Of a DNA stretch of 13,819 nt, positions 1 through 7,461 are shown piece after piece. Positions within the stretch are counted from its first letter, which is position 1. The number at the start of each line of letters is the position of its first letter. The notes beneath the pieces were generated by a model, which did no database searches, was not told where the DNA came from, and was given only the letters and a program-made list of their open reading frames with translations. Both the position numbers and the translations under genes were made by a program. The DNA lies in contig CBDULQ010000083.1 in NCBI GenBank assembly GCA_965368115.1, forward strand, positions 1-13,819. The letters are read 5' to 3'. This stretch comes from CBDULQ01 sp965368115. Its GTDB lineage: Bacteria > Pseudomonadota > Gammaproteobacteria > SZUA-229.

Positions 1-244
1 TTTTATCGATGATGAACATCACCAGACGAGCAAAGAATATCAGCCCCATGTACAACAGCCACCAGCTCAGCAGAAAATGATCCACCACCGACCACAGTGC
101 AAGGCTGAGTACGATGGCCAGGGCGAAACTGATCACGTTGCTGACATTGGCATTCTCGGACACCAGCATGACCTGTTCGCGACGGATTTTTTTCAGGTTC
201 TTGCTTTTGTCGAGCGACTCGTCCTGGAATAGGAAATTGAGCAT
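1..244 (-). CDS. N-terminus of an unidentified membrane protein (partial, cut by left edge)
   Basis: This is an open frame of 81 complete codons that runs off the left edge. The ATG at 244 is the only possible start nearby, because an in-frame TGA lies two codons upstream. The visible part begins with a short charged stretch (MLNFLFQDESLDKSK), continues with a basic segment containing RREQV, and then has two hydrophobic stretches at about residues 38-54 and 59-79, separated by a short loop with VVDH. This is the shape of the N-terminal membrane module of many gammaproteobacterial sensor proteins (histidine kinases, GGDEF/EAL proteins), but no output domain is inside the window, so the function is unknown. 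No clear Shine-Dalgarno precedes it. It lies 87 bases downstream of recG on the same strand and could be transcribed with it. Confidence 0.7.
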   Translation of the reverse strand, partial: MLNFLFQDESLDKSKNLKKIRREQVMLVSENANVSNVISFALAIVLSLALWSVVDHFLLSWWLLYMGLIFFARLVMFIIDK

Positions 245-331
245 GAATCAATGGCTTAAGTAAGGGACTAGACTTATTTAATAGTCGAAAGCCGCGCGTT
301 CCGCCAGCATGCGGAAGGAAATAGGGCCAGG

Positions 332-2440
332 CTAGCCCACCGAACCGTATTGCTGCTGCTGGCCCAGCCAACGTTGAATCAGCCAGGGCACCTGTTGTGG
401 ATGATCCAGTGCCAGTTGCTCCGCCACCTGCTTCACCTCCGGCAGCAAGGCCTCGTCGCGTACGATGTCGGCGATGCGGAATTGCATCAGCCCGGTCTGC
501 CGGGTCCCCAGCACTTCACCGGGACCGCGCAGCTCCAGATCTTTCTGGGCAATTTCGAAACCGCTGGTACTTTCACGCATCACCGTGAGCCGGGTACGCG
601 CCAGTTGCGACAAGGGTTTACGATACATCAGCACACAGTGACTCGCTTCACTGCCACGACCGACCCGACCACGCAGCTGGTGCAACTGGGCCAGGCCGAG
701 ACGCTCGGCGTTTTCGATGATCATCAGCGTGGCATTGGGGACATCCACACCGACCTCGATCACCGTGGTGGCAACCAGCAAATCCAGTTCGCCCTGCTTG
801 AAACTCAACATCACCTGCTCTTTATCGGCCGGTTTCATACGGCCGTGAACCAGACCGATGCGCAGTTCCGGCAGGGCCTGCTGCAACAGTACCGCGGTGT
901 CTTCCGCCGCCTGACATTGCAACACATCCGATTCTTCGATCAGGGTACACACCCAGTAGGCCTGTCGGCCTTCGGCACAGGCACTACGCACCCGCTGCAC
1001 GACCTCGTCACGCCGCTCCTCGGCGATCGCCACGGTTTTGATCGGTGTGCGTCCCGGCGGCAGTTCATCGATGACCGAGTAATCCAGATCAGCATAGGCG
1101 GTCATGGCCAGGCTGCGTGGAATCGGTGTCGCAGTCATGATCAACTGGTGCGGTACCGCGCCCTGACTCAAGCCCTTGTCTCGCAGGGCCAGCCGCTGGT
1201 GAACACCGAAACGGTGCTGTTCATCGATGATGACCAGCGCCAGCCTGTGAAACACCACATCATCCTGAAATAACGCATGGGTACCTACCACCATGCGCGC
1301 CTCGCCGCTGGCCAGCGCGGTTAACGTCTGTTCGCGCTTTTTACCTTTCTGTTTGCCGGACAGCCATGCCACAGGAATCTGCAGCGCGCTAAACCAGTGT
1401 TCGAAATTACTGTAATGCTGTTCGGCGAGTATTTCCGTCGGCGCCATGATGGCCGCCTGGTAACCGGCTTCGATGGCTTTTAAAGCGGCCATGGCGGCAA
1501 CGACGGTTTTTCCCGAACCCACATCACCCTGCACCAGCCGCATCATGGGCTGTGCCGTTTCCAGATCGTCCAGGATCACCTGGTTGACCCGTTGCTGGGC
1601 AGCGGTCAATTTAAACGGCAGTTGTTGCGTGAAGCGGTACAGCAGATGGTTGTCCGATCGCAGTTGGATCGCGGCATGGCGACGCGTATTGTTGCGAATA
1701 GCCTGCAAGCTGAGATGGTGTGAAAGCAGTTCTTCAAACGCCAGCCGTTGCTGACAGGGATGTTTGCCGGCGAGCAGTTCATCGATCTGCGCGTCCAGTG
1801 GTGGACGGTGTACATAACTCAAGGCCCGTTGCAGTGTCGGCATTCGATAACGTTCACTGATCTCCGCCGGAATAAATTCGGTGAGCATGTCACCCCGCTG
1901 CAATCGTTGCAGGGCCTGACCGGTGATGTTGCGTAACAAAGTCTGGTGCACGCCTTCGGTGGTCGGGTAAACCGGGGTGAGACCGGCCTCCAGCGCAGTG
2001 TTATTTTGCGGATCAATCAACGTGTATTCCGGATGCGCCATCTCGAACGATTTCGCACCGAAGCGCACTTCACCAAAACATCTCAGGCGGGTGCCGGGAA
2101 CCAGTTTCGCCTGCTGTTGCTTACTAAAATGGAAGAAACGCAGCAGAATACTGCCGGTACCGTCGCTGAAATGGCAGAGCAGCATGCGTCGACTTTTTCC
2201 ACGTCGACTGAATGTGACTTCCGCATAATCGATAATCCCTTCGATGACCACGCCCCGTCCAGGTCGTGCAGCGCCGATCGGCACCACACGGCTACGATCT
2301 TCGTATCGAAACGGCAGATGGAACAGTACGTCTTCAACCGATTCGATACCGAGTCGCGCCAGCTGTTCGGCGATCTTCGGACCAACGCCTTTCAGGCTGA
2401 GAATGGATGTGGTTTGTTGTTGGGTTGTGGCATCGCCCAC
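332..2440 (-). CDS. recG: ATP-dependent DNA helicase RecG
   Basis: RecG is a superfamily 2 double-stranded DNA translocase that remodels stalled forks, D-loops and R-loops and drives branch migration. At 702 residues it matches the family (about 690 in E. coli). The N-terminal half holds a helix-hairpin-helix-like start (LKGVGPKIAEQL, 16-27) and the OB-fold wedge domain. The motor carries Walker A GDVGSGKT (305-312), the DEQH box (406-409), TATP (436-439) and motif VI QLRGRVGRG (588-596). The RecG-specific C-terminal TRG region with ELRGPGEVLGTRQ is at about 636-648. The start is a GTG at 2440 with GGAA six bases upstream; the nearby ATG in the upstream bases runs straight into a stop. It begins 19 bases after the ridA stop, so it is probably the last housekeeping gene of the gmk–rpoZ–spoT–ridA operon. 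Confidence 0.98.
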   Translation of the reverse strand: MGDATTQQQTTSILSLKGVGPKIAEQLARLGIESVEDVLFHLPFRYEDRSRVVPIGAARPGRGVVIEGIIDYAEVTFSRRGKSRRMLLCHFSDGTGSILLRFFHFSKQQQAKLVPGTRLRCFGEVRFGAKSFEMAHPEYTLIDPQNNTALEAGLTPVYPTTEGVHQTLLRNITGQALQRLQRGDMLTEFIPAEISERYRMPTLQRALSYVHRPPLDAQIDELLAGKHPCQQRLAFEELLSHHLSLQAIRNNTRRHAAIQLRSDNHLLYRFTQQLPFKLTAAQQRVNQVILDDLETAQPMMRLVQGDVGSGKTVVAAMAALKAIEAGYQAAIMAPTEILAEQHYSNFEHWFSALQIPVAWLSGKQKGKKREQTLTALASGEARMVVGTHALFQDDVVFHRLALVIIDEQHRFGVHQRLALRDKGLSQGAVPHQLIMTATPIPRSLAMTAYADLDYSVIDELPPGRTPIKTVAIAEERRDEVVQRVRSACAEGRQAYWVCTLIEESDVLQCQAAEDTAVLLQQALPELRIGLVHGRMKPADKEQVMLSFKQGELDLLVATTVIEVGVDVPNATLMIIENAERLGLAQLHQLRGRVGRGSEASHCVLMYRKPLSQLARTRLTVMRESTSGFEIAQKDLELRGPGEVLGTRQTGLMQFRIADIVRDEALLPEVKQVAEQLALDHPQQVPWLIQRWLGQQQQYGSVG

Positions 2441-2459
2441 GACTTATTCCATGCGTGGC

Positions 2460-2843
2460 TTATGCAAGCTCCATGATGGCATCCATTTCTACACCGGCCC
2501 CTTTGGGTAACTCGGCAACGCCGATGGCGGCACGCGCCGGGTAGGGTTCGCTGAAATATTCAGCCATCACCTGGTTGACGACGGGGAAGTGACTGAGGTC
2601 AGTGAGAAACACATTGAGTTTTGCAATGTCATTAAAACTGCCGCCGGCAGCCTCGGCCACCGCCGAGAGATTTTTGAAAACCTGATGAATCTGTTGTTCG
2701 ATATCACCCTGTAACAGTTCCATGGTTTCCGGAATCAACGGAATCTGTCCGGACAGATACACGGTGTTATTCACTTTGACAGCCTGGGAATAGGTGCCGA
2801 TCGCCTGGGGTGCTTTATCGGTAGAAATAATCTTTTTAGCCAT
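2460..2843 (-). CDS. ridA: RidA family enamine/imine deaminase
   Basis: This 127-residue protein is a full-length RidA (YjgF/YER057c/UK114) family member. RidA is a cytosolic homotrimer that hydrolyses reactive enamine/imine intermediates such as 2-aminoacrylate, made by PLP enzymes like threonine dehydratase. The archetypal residues are present: Tyr18 in GTYSQAV, Arg104 in PARAAIGV, which binds the substrate carboxylate, and Glu119 in GVEMDAI. All support an active RidA rather than one of the inactive Rid subgroups. It lies 43 bases after spoT and 19 bases before recG on the same strand, a position that enteric bacteria fill with trmH. The ribosome binding site is weak (GATGAG just upstream), which may mean coupling to spoT. 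An alternative, less likely reading is another Rid subgroup with a different imine preference. Confidence 0.95.
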   Translation of the reverse strand: MAKKIISTDKAPQAIGTYSQAVKVNNTVYLSGQIPLIPETMELLQGDIEQQIHQVFKNLSAVAEAAGGSFNDIAKLNVFLTDLSHFPVVNQVMAEYFSEPYPARAAIGVAELPKGAGVEMDAIMELA

Positions 2844-2886
2844 GTCTCATCTGCTTTGAATATTTTTGTTGGAATGAAGCGCGAGC

Positions 2887-5112
2887 TTACTGATCACGCC
2901 ACAGGCGTAATACCGCTTTGACTCGACGCAGGCGTCGCATGATACGCGCCAGGTGGCCGCGGCCATGCACCGCTACCATAAATGAAATGGTGGTTGATAG
3001 TCCATCCTTATCGGCCACTTCGACGTTGTCGATATTTGCGCCTTCATCGGAAATGATCGTCGCCAGCCGCGCCAGCACGCCACGCTCATTCTGAACCGTG
3101 GCTTTCACGATACAGGGGAAATCACCTTCCAGGTTATCAGACCATTTGACATCGACGAGACGATCGGACTGGCTATTCTCGCTGGACACGTTCTTGCAGC
3201 CCTGTTGATGGATTACCAGCCCGCGCCCCTTACTCAACAGACCGACGATCTGGTCGCCCGGAATCGGTCGACAGCATTTACCGTAGGACACCACCATGCC
3301 CTCGGTACCCTGAATCGCCAGCGGACTCAATGTTTTCATTTCATGACTGTGCTTGGCGACCGGTTGTTCTTCGGTTACCGGCTGATCGTCAGGGAACATA
3401 CGACGCACCACGAGACTGGCGGGACGATTACCCAGACCAATGTCTTCCATCAACTGATTGAGACTGCCGAAGCCATACTCGTCGAGCAGAGGCTGGAATT
3501 TGTCTTCGGAAATTTCTTCCAGGGTGATGTTCTTGTTCAACAGACATCGTGACAACAAACGTCGTCCCTGAGAGATGGCTTCGTCGGACTTCAGATTACG
3601 CAGGTACTGGCGAATGTTGGTACGTGCTTTCGCGGTGACCACGTAATTCAACCAGGCAGGATTCGGATGCGCTGCGGGGGAGGTGACAATCTCAACCGTC
3701 TGGCCACTGTACAAGGGGGTGTTTAATGGTGCGAAACGATGATCCAGTTTACAGGCCACGCAGGTATTGCCCACATCGGTGTGTACCGAATAAGCAAAGT
3801 CGACGGGTGTGGAATTGCGCGGCAATTTAACGATGTCACCGTTCGGCGTGTAGACATAAAGCTCGTCGGGGAACAGGTCGACCTTGACGTTTTCCAGAAA
3901 CTCCACCGAGTCACCGGCATTCTGCTGCATTTCCAGCAGGCCGGTCAGCCATTCGCGGGTACGTGCCTGCACATCGTACACACCGCCTTCACGTTGATCC
4001 GCTTCCTTGTACAACCAGTGCGCCGCGATACCGCTCTCCGCGAACTTGTCCATTTCCACGGTACGCATCTGTACTTCCAGCGGAATAGCATGAGGCCCGA
4101 AAGCAACCGTGTGCAGCGACTGATAACCGTTGGCTTTGGGAATCGCGATGTAATCCTTGAACTTGCCCGGTATCGGTTTGAACAGATTGTGCACCGCGCC
4201 AAGTACACGATAACAATCGTCCACCGAATCGACGATGACCCGCATGCCGTACACATCGAAAATGTTTTTATACGCCAGGTTCTTGTTGCGCATTTTTTTG
4301 TACAGACTGTACGGATGTTTCTTACGCGCCTTGACGTCCGCGTCTATTCCCATCTCATCGAGACGGGTCGACAATGCATTGTGAATTTTCTTGATGATTT
4401 CCTTGCGATGACCGCTGGCATTTGAAATGGTGTGTTCGAGAATGCGATAACGCATGGGATAAAGTGCGCGAAACCCCAGGTCTTCCAGTTCCAGCACCAG
4501 GGTATTGATACCCAGGCGGCGCGCCAGCGGCACATAAATATCCAGCGTTTCCTTTGCAATGCGCTTGCGTTTTTCCGGACGCATCACACCCAGGGTACGC
4601 ATATTGTGCAGTCGGTCCGCCAGCTTGATCAGTATTACGCGAATATCGCGCGCCATGGCCAGCAGCACTTTTTGGATGTTGATGGCTTGCTGTTCTTTTT
4701 TGTTCTTGAACTTGAATTCGGTGAGTTTGCTGACGCCGTCGACCAGTTCCGCCACTTCTTCACCGAAGCGTTCGCGGATTTCATCCTTGGTCGCTTCCGT
4801 ATCTTCGATCACGTCATGCAGAATCGCCGCACAGATACACTTGGAATCCATGTGCATCTCGGCCAGGATGCGCGCCACTGAAATCGGATGATAGATGTAG
4901 GGCTCACCGGATTTGCGATACTGACCATCGTGGTGATGAGCGCCGTAGAGATAGGCCTGGTAAACATCTTTGACCTGATCTTCAGCCATATAGTCTTCGA
5001 CGATACGACAAAGATCGGAGATGAGAAAACGCGAAGGATCGCCGTATAAATCCGTTACATTCTGCGGTCTTGAATCTTGTGCTGACTGTTCGGGACTTAT
5101 CGCCATAATCAT
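2887..5112 (-). CDS. spoT: Bifunctional (p)ppGpp synthetase/hydrolase SpoT (RelA/SpoT homologue)
   Basis: SpoT makes and degrades the alarmone (p)ppGpp in the cytoplasm. The 741 residues show every domain in order: an HD hydrolase (His75, HD at 99-100, EDT at 103-105, LADRLHNMRT at 164-173), a synthetase (Asp286 in the IFDVYG strand, IPKANGYQSLHT at 324-335, catalytic Glu346 in EVQMRT), a TGS domain (about 409-470), a zinc-finger-type region with GKCCRPIPGD near 611, and a C-terminal ACT domain from about 663. Intact hydrolase and synthetase motifs argue for a bifunctional enzyme. The loop usually written RxKD in bifunctional enzymes is KFKD here (317-320), a conservative change. The N-terminus is about 28 residues longer than in E. 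coli. ATGs at 5112 and 5106 are both possible starts, and neither has a strong ribosome binding site. No earlier in-frame start exists before a stop. Confidence 0.97.
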   Translation of the reverse strand: MIMAISPEQSAQDSRPQNVTDLYGDPSRFLISDLCRIVEDYMAEDQVKDVYQAYLYGAHHHDGQYRKSGEPYIYHPISVARILAEMHMDSKCICAAILHDVIEDTEATKDEIRERFGEEVAELVDGVSKLTEFKFKNKKEQQAINIQKVLLAMARDIRVILIKLADRLHNMRTLGVMRPEKRKRIAKETLDIYVPLARRLGINTLVLELEDLGFRALYPMRYRILEHTISNASGHRKEIIKKIHNALSTRLDEMGIDADVKARKKHPYSLYKKMRNKNLAYKNIFDVYGMRVIVDSVDDCYRVLGAVHNLFKPIPGKFKDYIAIPKANGYQSLHTVAFGPHAIPLEVQMRTVEMDKFAESGIAAHWLYKEADQREGGVYDVQARTREWLTGLLEMQQNAGDSVEFLENVKVDLFPDELYVYTPNGDIVKLPRNSTPVDFAYSVHTDVGNTCVACKLDHRFAPLNTPLYSGQTVEIVTSPAAHPNPAWLNYVVTAKARTNIRQYLRNLKSDEAISQGRRLLSRCLLNKNITLEEISEDKFQPLLDEYGFGSLNQLMEDIGLGNRPASLVVRRMFPDDQPVTEEQPVAKHSHEMKTLSPLAIQGTEGMVVSYGKCCRPIPGDQIVGLLSKGRGLVIHQQGCKNVSSENSQSDRLVDVKWSDNLEGDFPCIVKATVQNERGVLARLATIISDEGANIDNVEVADKDGLSTTISFMVAVHGRGHLARIMRRLRRVKAVLRLWRDQ

Positions 5113-5149
5113 CCGGGGGGTAGCGGTTGCACCTTCATCTGCGCTGGGT

Positions 5150-5166
5150 CGAAGCCGAAGGCTTCG
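5150..5166 (-). promoter_or_regulatory. Small perfect hairpin in the spoT leader
   Basis: Arms of seven bases (CGAAGCC and GGCTTCG) are perfectly complementary around a three-base loop. The hairpin sits 37 bases upstream of the spoT start, between the larger hairpin at 5187-5211 and the gene. No run of T follows on either strand, so it is not an intrinsic terminator. It could shape the spoT 5' leader RNA; this is inference from symmetry only. Confidence 0.4.
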
Positions 5167-5186
5167 CTCACAACATATAATATTGC

Positions 5187-5215
5187 GCCGGTTGAACCCT
5201 GTTCAACCGGCTTTT
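5187..5215. promoter_or_regulatory. Strong inverted repeat between rpoZ and spoT
   Basis: Eleven-base perfect arms (GCCGGTTGAAC, 5187-5197, and GTTCAACCGGC, 5201-5211) flank a three-base loop. On the plus strand a TTTT run (5212-5215) follows, so it has the form of an intrinsic terminator for plus-strand transcription, although no plus-strand gene precedes it. On the minus strand the stem is followed by an AT-rich stretch with TATTAT; TTGAAC inside the stem lies 18 bases before it and could be the -35 of a spoT promoter. The element may therefore be an operator-overlapped promoter, a processing site, or an antisense stop. Confidence 0.45.
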
Positions 5216-5241
5216 GCAGCCAACCGCAGGCCCGCATCGGA

Positions 5242-5502
5242 TCAGATCTCCTGGGAGACTTCTTCTTCGGAGACCATCGGCGCGATGGCGTGTTCCTGTG
5301 CAGAAACTTCATCGAGAATTTCCGGACCGATTTTACCGTCGGCAATTTCACGCAGAGCCAGTACGGTCGGTTTATCGTTGTCCACGGGAACCAGCGGTTC
5401 GCCACCCATGGCGATCTGACGAGCGCGCTTGGATGCCACCAGTACCAGCTGGAATCGATTTTCTACATTGGGTAAACAATCTTCTACGGTTAGACGTGCC
5501 AT
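5242..5502 (-). CDS. rpoZ: DNA-directed RNA polymerase omega subunit
   Basis: Omega is the smallest RNA polymerase subunit. It helps assemble beta-prime and, in proteobacteria, contributes to one of the ppGpp binding sites on the enzyme. The 86 residues begin MARLTVEDCLPNVENRFQLV and contain the conserved VASKRARQ helix and the DKPTVLALREI segment typical of the family; E. coli RpoZ has 91. The C-terminal tail is acidic and variable, as usual. The start is fixed by AGAGG at 5509-5513, six bases upstream and overlapping the gmk stop codon, so its translation is probably coupled to gmk. Placing omega beside spoT links an alarmone enzyme with a component of its target. Confidence 0.97.
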   Translation of the reverse strand: MARLTVEDCLPNVENRFQLVLVASKRARQIAMGGEPLVPVDNDKPTVLALREIADGKIGPEILDEVSAQEHAIAPMVSEEEVSQEI

Positions 5503-5508
5503 GTATTG

Positions 5509-5513
5509 CCTCT
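5509..5513 (-). promoter_or_regulatory. Ribosome binding site of rpoZ
   Basis: AGAGG lies six bases before the rpoZ ATG and overlaps the TAG stop of gmk (5512-5514). This suggests that ribosomes finishing gmk help start rpoZ. Confidence 0.65.
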
Positions 5514-6126
5514 ATTTCATTAATTCGATCAATAAATTCTGTATGTTGCATTCCTGCCGCACCTGCCTCAGCCGGTTGGCGCTGAAAATGCATTTCAGGT
5601 CCTGTAACGCTTCTTCGAAAACGTCGTTCACTACCAGATAATCAAATTCCGCGTAGTGGGACATTTCATTCACTGCATCCTGCATACGACGTTGAATCAC
5701 CTGCTCGTCATCCTGACCCCGGTTCTCCAGCCTTTCTCGCAGCGCCTGGCGCGACGGCGGCAGGATGAAAATCGATAAACTGTCCTGGATCAGCTTGCGT
5801 ACCTGACGTGCACCCTGCCAGTCGATTTCCAGGATGACGTCGCGGCCGTCGAGTAACTGCTGTTCCACATGTTGCTGGGAGGTACCGTAATAATTGTCGA
5901 ACACCTGCGCATGCTCCAGGAAGGCGCCGTGCCCCACCATGGACAGGAACTCCTGTTCAGCAACAAAGTGATAATCCACGCCGTTCTCTTCGCCCGGCCG
6001 CATCGGCCGAGTGGTGTGGGAGACGGATACGGTAATCGAATCGGACCCCGCCACCAGCTGTTTCACCAGGCTGGTTTTACCAGCCCCGGAAGGCGCCGAA
6101 ATGATATACAAAGTACCCTTACTCAA
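5512..6126 (-). CDS. gmk: Guanylate kinase (TTG start)
   Basis: Guanylate kinase converts GMP or dGMP plus ATP to GDP or dGDP in the cytoplasm, feeding GTP and ppGpp pools. From the TTG at 6126 the protein has 204 residues (E. coli 207) and begins MSKGTLYIISAPSGAGKTSL, with the P-loop at about 11-18. Other family marks are VSHTTRPMRPGE, FLEHAQVFDNYYGTS (GMP binding), LEIDWQGA, SIFILPPS and EMSHYAEFDYLVVND. The reading frame is open to an ATG at 6180, but that adds 18 residues unlike the family. The TTG has GGGAG five bases upstream and gives the family's usual length. rpoZ follows after 9 bases. A promoter probably lies in 6127-6222, but only weak -10-like bases (TATTCT, about 25-30 bases upstream) are visible. 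Confidence 0.96.
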   Translation of the reverse strand: MSKGTLYIISAPSGAGKTSLVKQLVAGSDSITVSVSHTTRPMRPGEENGVDYHFVAEQEFLSMVGHGAFLEHAQVFDNYYGTSQQHVEQQLLDGRDVILEIDWQGARQVRKLIQDSLSIFILPPSRQALRERLENRGQDDEQVIQRRMQDAVNEMSHYAEFDYLVVNDVFEEALQDLKCIFSANRLRQVRQECNIQNLLIELMK

Positions 6127-6131
6127 TTCAG

Positions 6132-6136
6132 CTCCC
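6132..6136 (-). promoter_or_regulatory. Ribosome binding site that decides the gmk TTG start
   Basis: GGGAG lies five bases before the TTG at 6126, an ideal spacing. The ATG at 6180 has no comparable site. This supports the shorter guanylate kinase. Confidence 0.7.
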
Positions 6137-6222
6137 GTTTTTTGATGCCAGACTGGATAGAATACCGCATATCCGTGCAAATATGCAGCCCGGCAGCGGG
6201 ATTTTAAATGGAATTCAATGCC

Positions 6223-7302
6223 TTAGACGGTCGCCAGATGTACCGGTTGTCGGCGTGCACCCCAGTGGCCCGGTTTGGCCTCGAAAACGCCGGCAATCGG
6301 GGTACCGCACTGGTCACAGCAGCCCCGGGCATCCAGGCGCCAGTCGCTGAGTTCGTACCAGTCGCGACCGATCAGCTTCTGCCCGCATGAGGGGCACCAG
6401 GTACTGCCACCCGCCGCATCATGCACATTACCGGTATAGGCGTAATGCACACCGTTTTCCAGTGCGATGGTGCGAGCCCGGGTCAGGGTGTCCGGCGGTG
6501 TGGACGGGATATCCATCATTTTCCAGTCCGGATGGAAGGCGGTGAAATGCATGGGCACGTCGGGGCCCAGGTTGTCCACCACCCATCGGGTCATGTTGCG
6601 GATTTCCTCATCCGAGTCGTTCTTACCGGGAATCAGCAGCGTGGTCAGCTCGACCCAGACCTCGGTTTCCTGCTTCAGGTAGACCAGTGTATCGAGTACC
6701 GGCTGCAGATGGCCGCCGGTGAGCTGGTGATAAAAATCCTCAGTGAAGGCCTTGAGGTCCACATTGGCCGCATCCATGAATTCGAAGAATTCCTTACGCG
6801 GCTCCTCGCAGATATAACCCGCGGTAACCGCCACGTTCTTAATGCCTTTTTCCCGGCAGGCCTTGGCCACGTCGATGGCATACTCATGAAAAATGACCGG
6901 ATCGTTGTAGGTGTAGGCCACACTGCGGCAACCGAGTTTTTCCGCCGCCTCGGCGATCTTTTGCGGTGAAGCCTGATCGGCCAGGGTATCGATTTCCCGC
7001 GATTTACTGATATCCCAGTTCTGGCAGAACTTGCAGGCCAGGTTACAGCCGGCAGTACCGAAAGACAGCACCGGGGTACCGGGCAGAAAATGATTCAACG
7101 GTTTCTTTTCGATGGGATCGACACAGAAACCACTGGAGCGACCGTAGGTGGTCAGTACGATTTCGTCATTTTCATTGGCGCGCACGAAACACAGGCCGCG
7201 CTGACCCAGCTTCAGTTTGCAATATCGCGGGCATAAATCGCACTGAACACGATCATCATCAAGTTTGTGCCAGTATTTAGTTGATACAGTAAATGGATTC
7301 AT
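6223..7302 (-). CDS. amrS: AmmeMemoRadiSam system radical SAM enzyme
   Basis: This 359-residue protein is a radical S-adenosylmethionine enzyme of the pyruvate formate-lyase-activase-like branch. It has the N-terminal cysteine set typical of the AmmeMemoRadiSam family (Cys21, 24, 28 and 38 in QCDLCPRYCKLKLGQRGLC), the 4Fe-4S CX3CX2C motif GCNLACKFCQNW (Cys86, 90, 93), an intact barrel, and a C-terminal treble of cysteine pairs (CPSC at 303-306, CC at 328-329, CDQC ending at 332) that probably binds zinc. The family defines a three-gene set with Memo-like and AMMECR1-like proteins, which are here the divergent neighbours. The substrate and product are not established to my knowledge; generation of a 5'-deoxyadenosyl radical is inferred from the motif. 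It lies upstream of gmk with a 96-base spacer. The ATG at 7302 gives the family's usual N-terminus. Confidence 0.93.
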   Translation of the reverse strand: MNPFTVSTKYWHKLDDDRVQCDLCPRYCKLKLGQRGLCFVRANENDEIVLTTYGRSSGFCVDPIEKKPLNHFLPGTPVLSFGTAGCNLACKFCQNWDISKSREIDTLADQASPQKIAEAAEKLGCRSVAYTYNDPVIFHEYAIDVAKACREKGIKNVAVTAGYICEEPRKEFFEFMDAANVDLKAFTEDFYHQLTGGHLQPVLDTLVYLKQETEVWVELTTLLIPGKNDSDEEIRNMTRWVVDNLGPDVPMHFTAFHPDWKMMDIPSTPPDTLTRARTIALENGVHYAYTGNVHDAAGGSTWCPSCGQKLIGRDWYELSDWRLDARGCCDQCGTPIAGVFEAKPGHWGARRQPVHLATV

Positions 7303-7330
7303 CGCCGGCCTGGGTGTTTAATATAAGGAA

Positions 7331-7360
7331 GACAGGAATCAGTTCTATGATTCGGCTGTC
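7331..7360. promoter_or_regulatory. Interrupted inverted repeat in the amrS/Memo divergent spacer
   Basis: GACAG at 7331-7335 pairs with CTGTC at 7356-7360, and the inner GAATCA (7336-7341) pairs with TGATTC (7348-7353). The right arm carries two extra bases. It lies 28 bases upstream of the amrS start, in the position of an operator or leader hairpin. No T run follows, so a terminator is unlikely. No regulator can be named. Confidence 0.35.
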
Positions 7361-7390
7361 CATAATAATAAATGGTGGCGTAGAAGCTTA

Positions 7391-7420
7391 TTGCAACACA
7401 ACCGACCACCTGCATATATT
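7391..7420 (+). promoter_or_regulatory. Possible sigma-70 promoter for the Memo–AMMECR1 pair
   Basis: TTGCAA (7391-7396) and TATATT (7415-7420) are separated by 18 bases and lie about 41 bases before the ATG at 7462. The -35 matches four of six and the -10 five of six consensus bases. The rest of the 159-base spacer (7303-7461) holds the inverted repeat at 7331-7360 and no gene. This is a pattern match only. Confidence 0.35.
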
Positions 7421-7461
7421 GATGCAGAACAAGGCTCGTTGAACCTGGATGGAGACCTGCC

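Noticed and set aside
299..316. Six-base-pair hairpin after recG (TTCCGC/GCGGAA)
   Set aside because: No T run follows on the minus strand, so it is not a convincing terminator. The rest of 245-331 is AT-rich near the downstream gene but shows no promoter pair good enough to call.
350..1273. 307-residue open frame on the plus strand opposite recG
   Set aside because: It lies wholly antisense to a clearly conserved RecG, has composition rich in Gln, His and Thr typical of antisense frames, and matches no family I recognise.
5176..5181. Perfect TATAAT on the plus strand in the rpoZ–spoT spacer
   Set aside because: There is no -35-like sequence at the right distance and no plus-strand gene follows.
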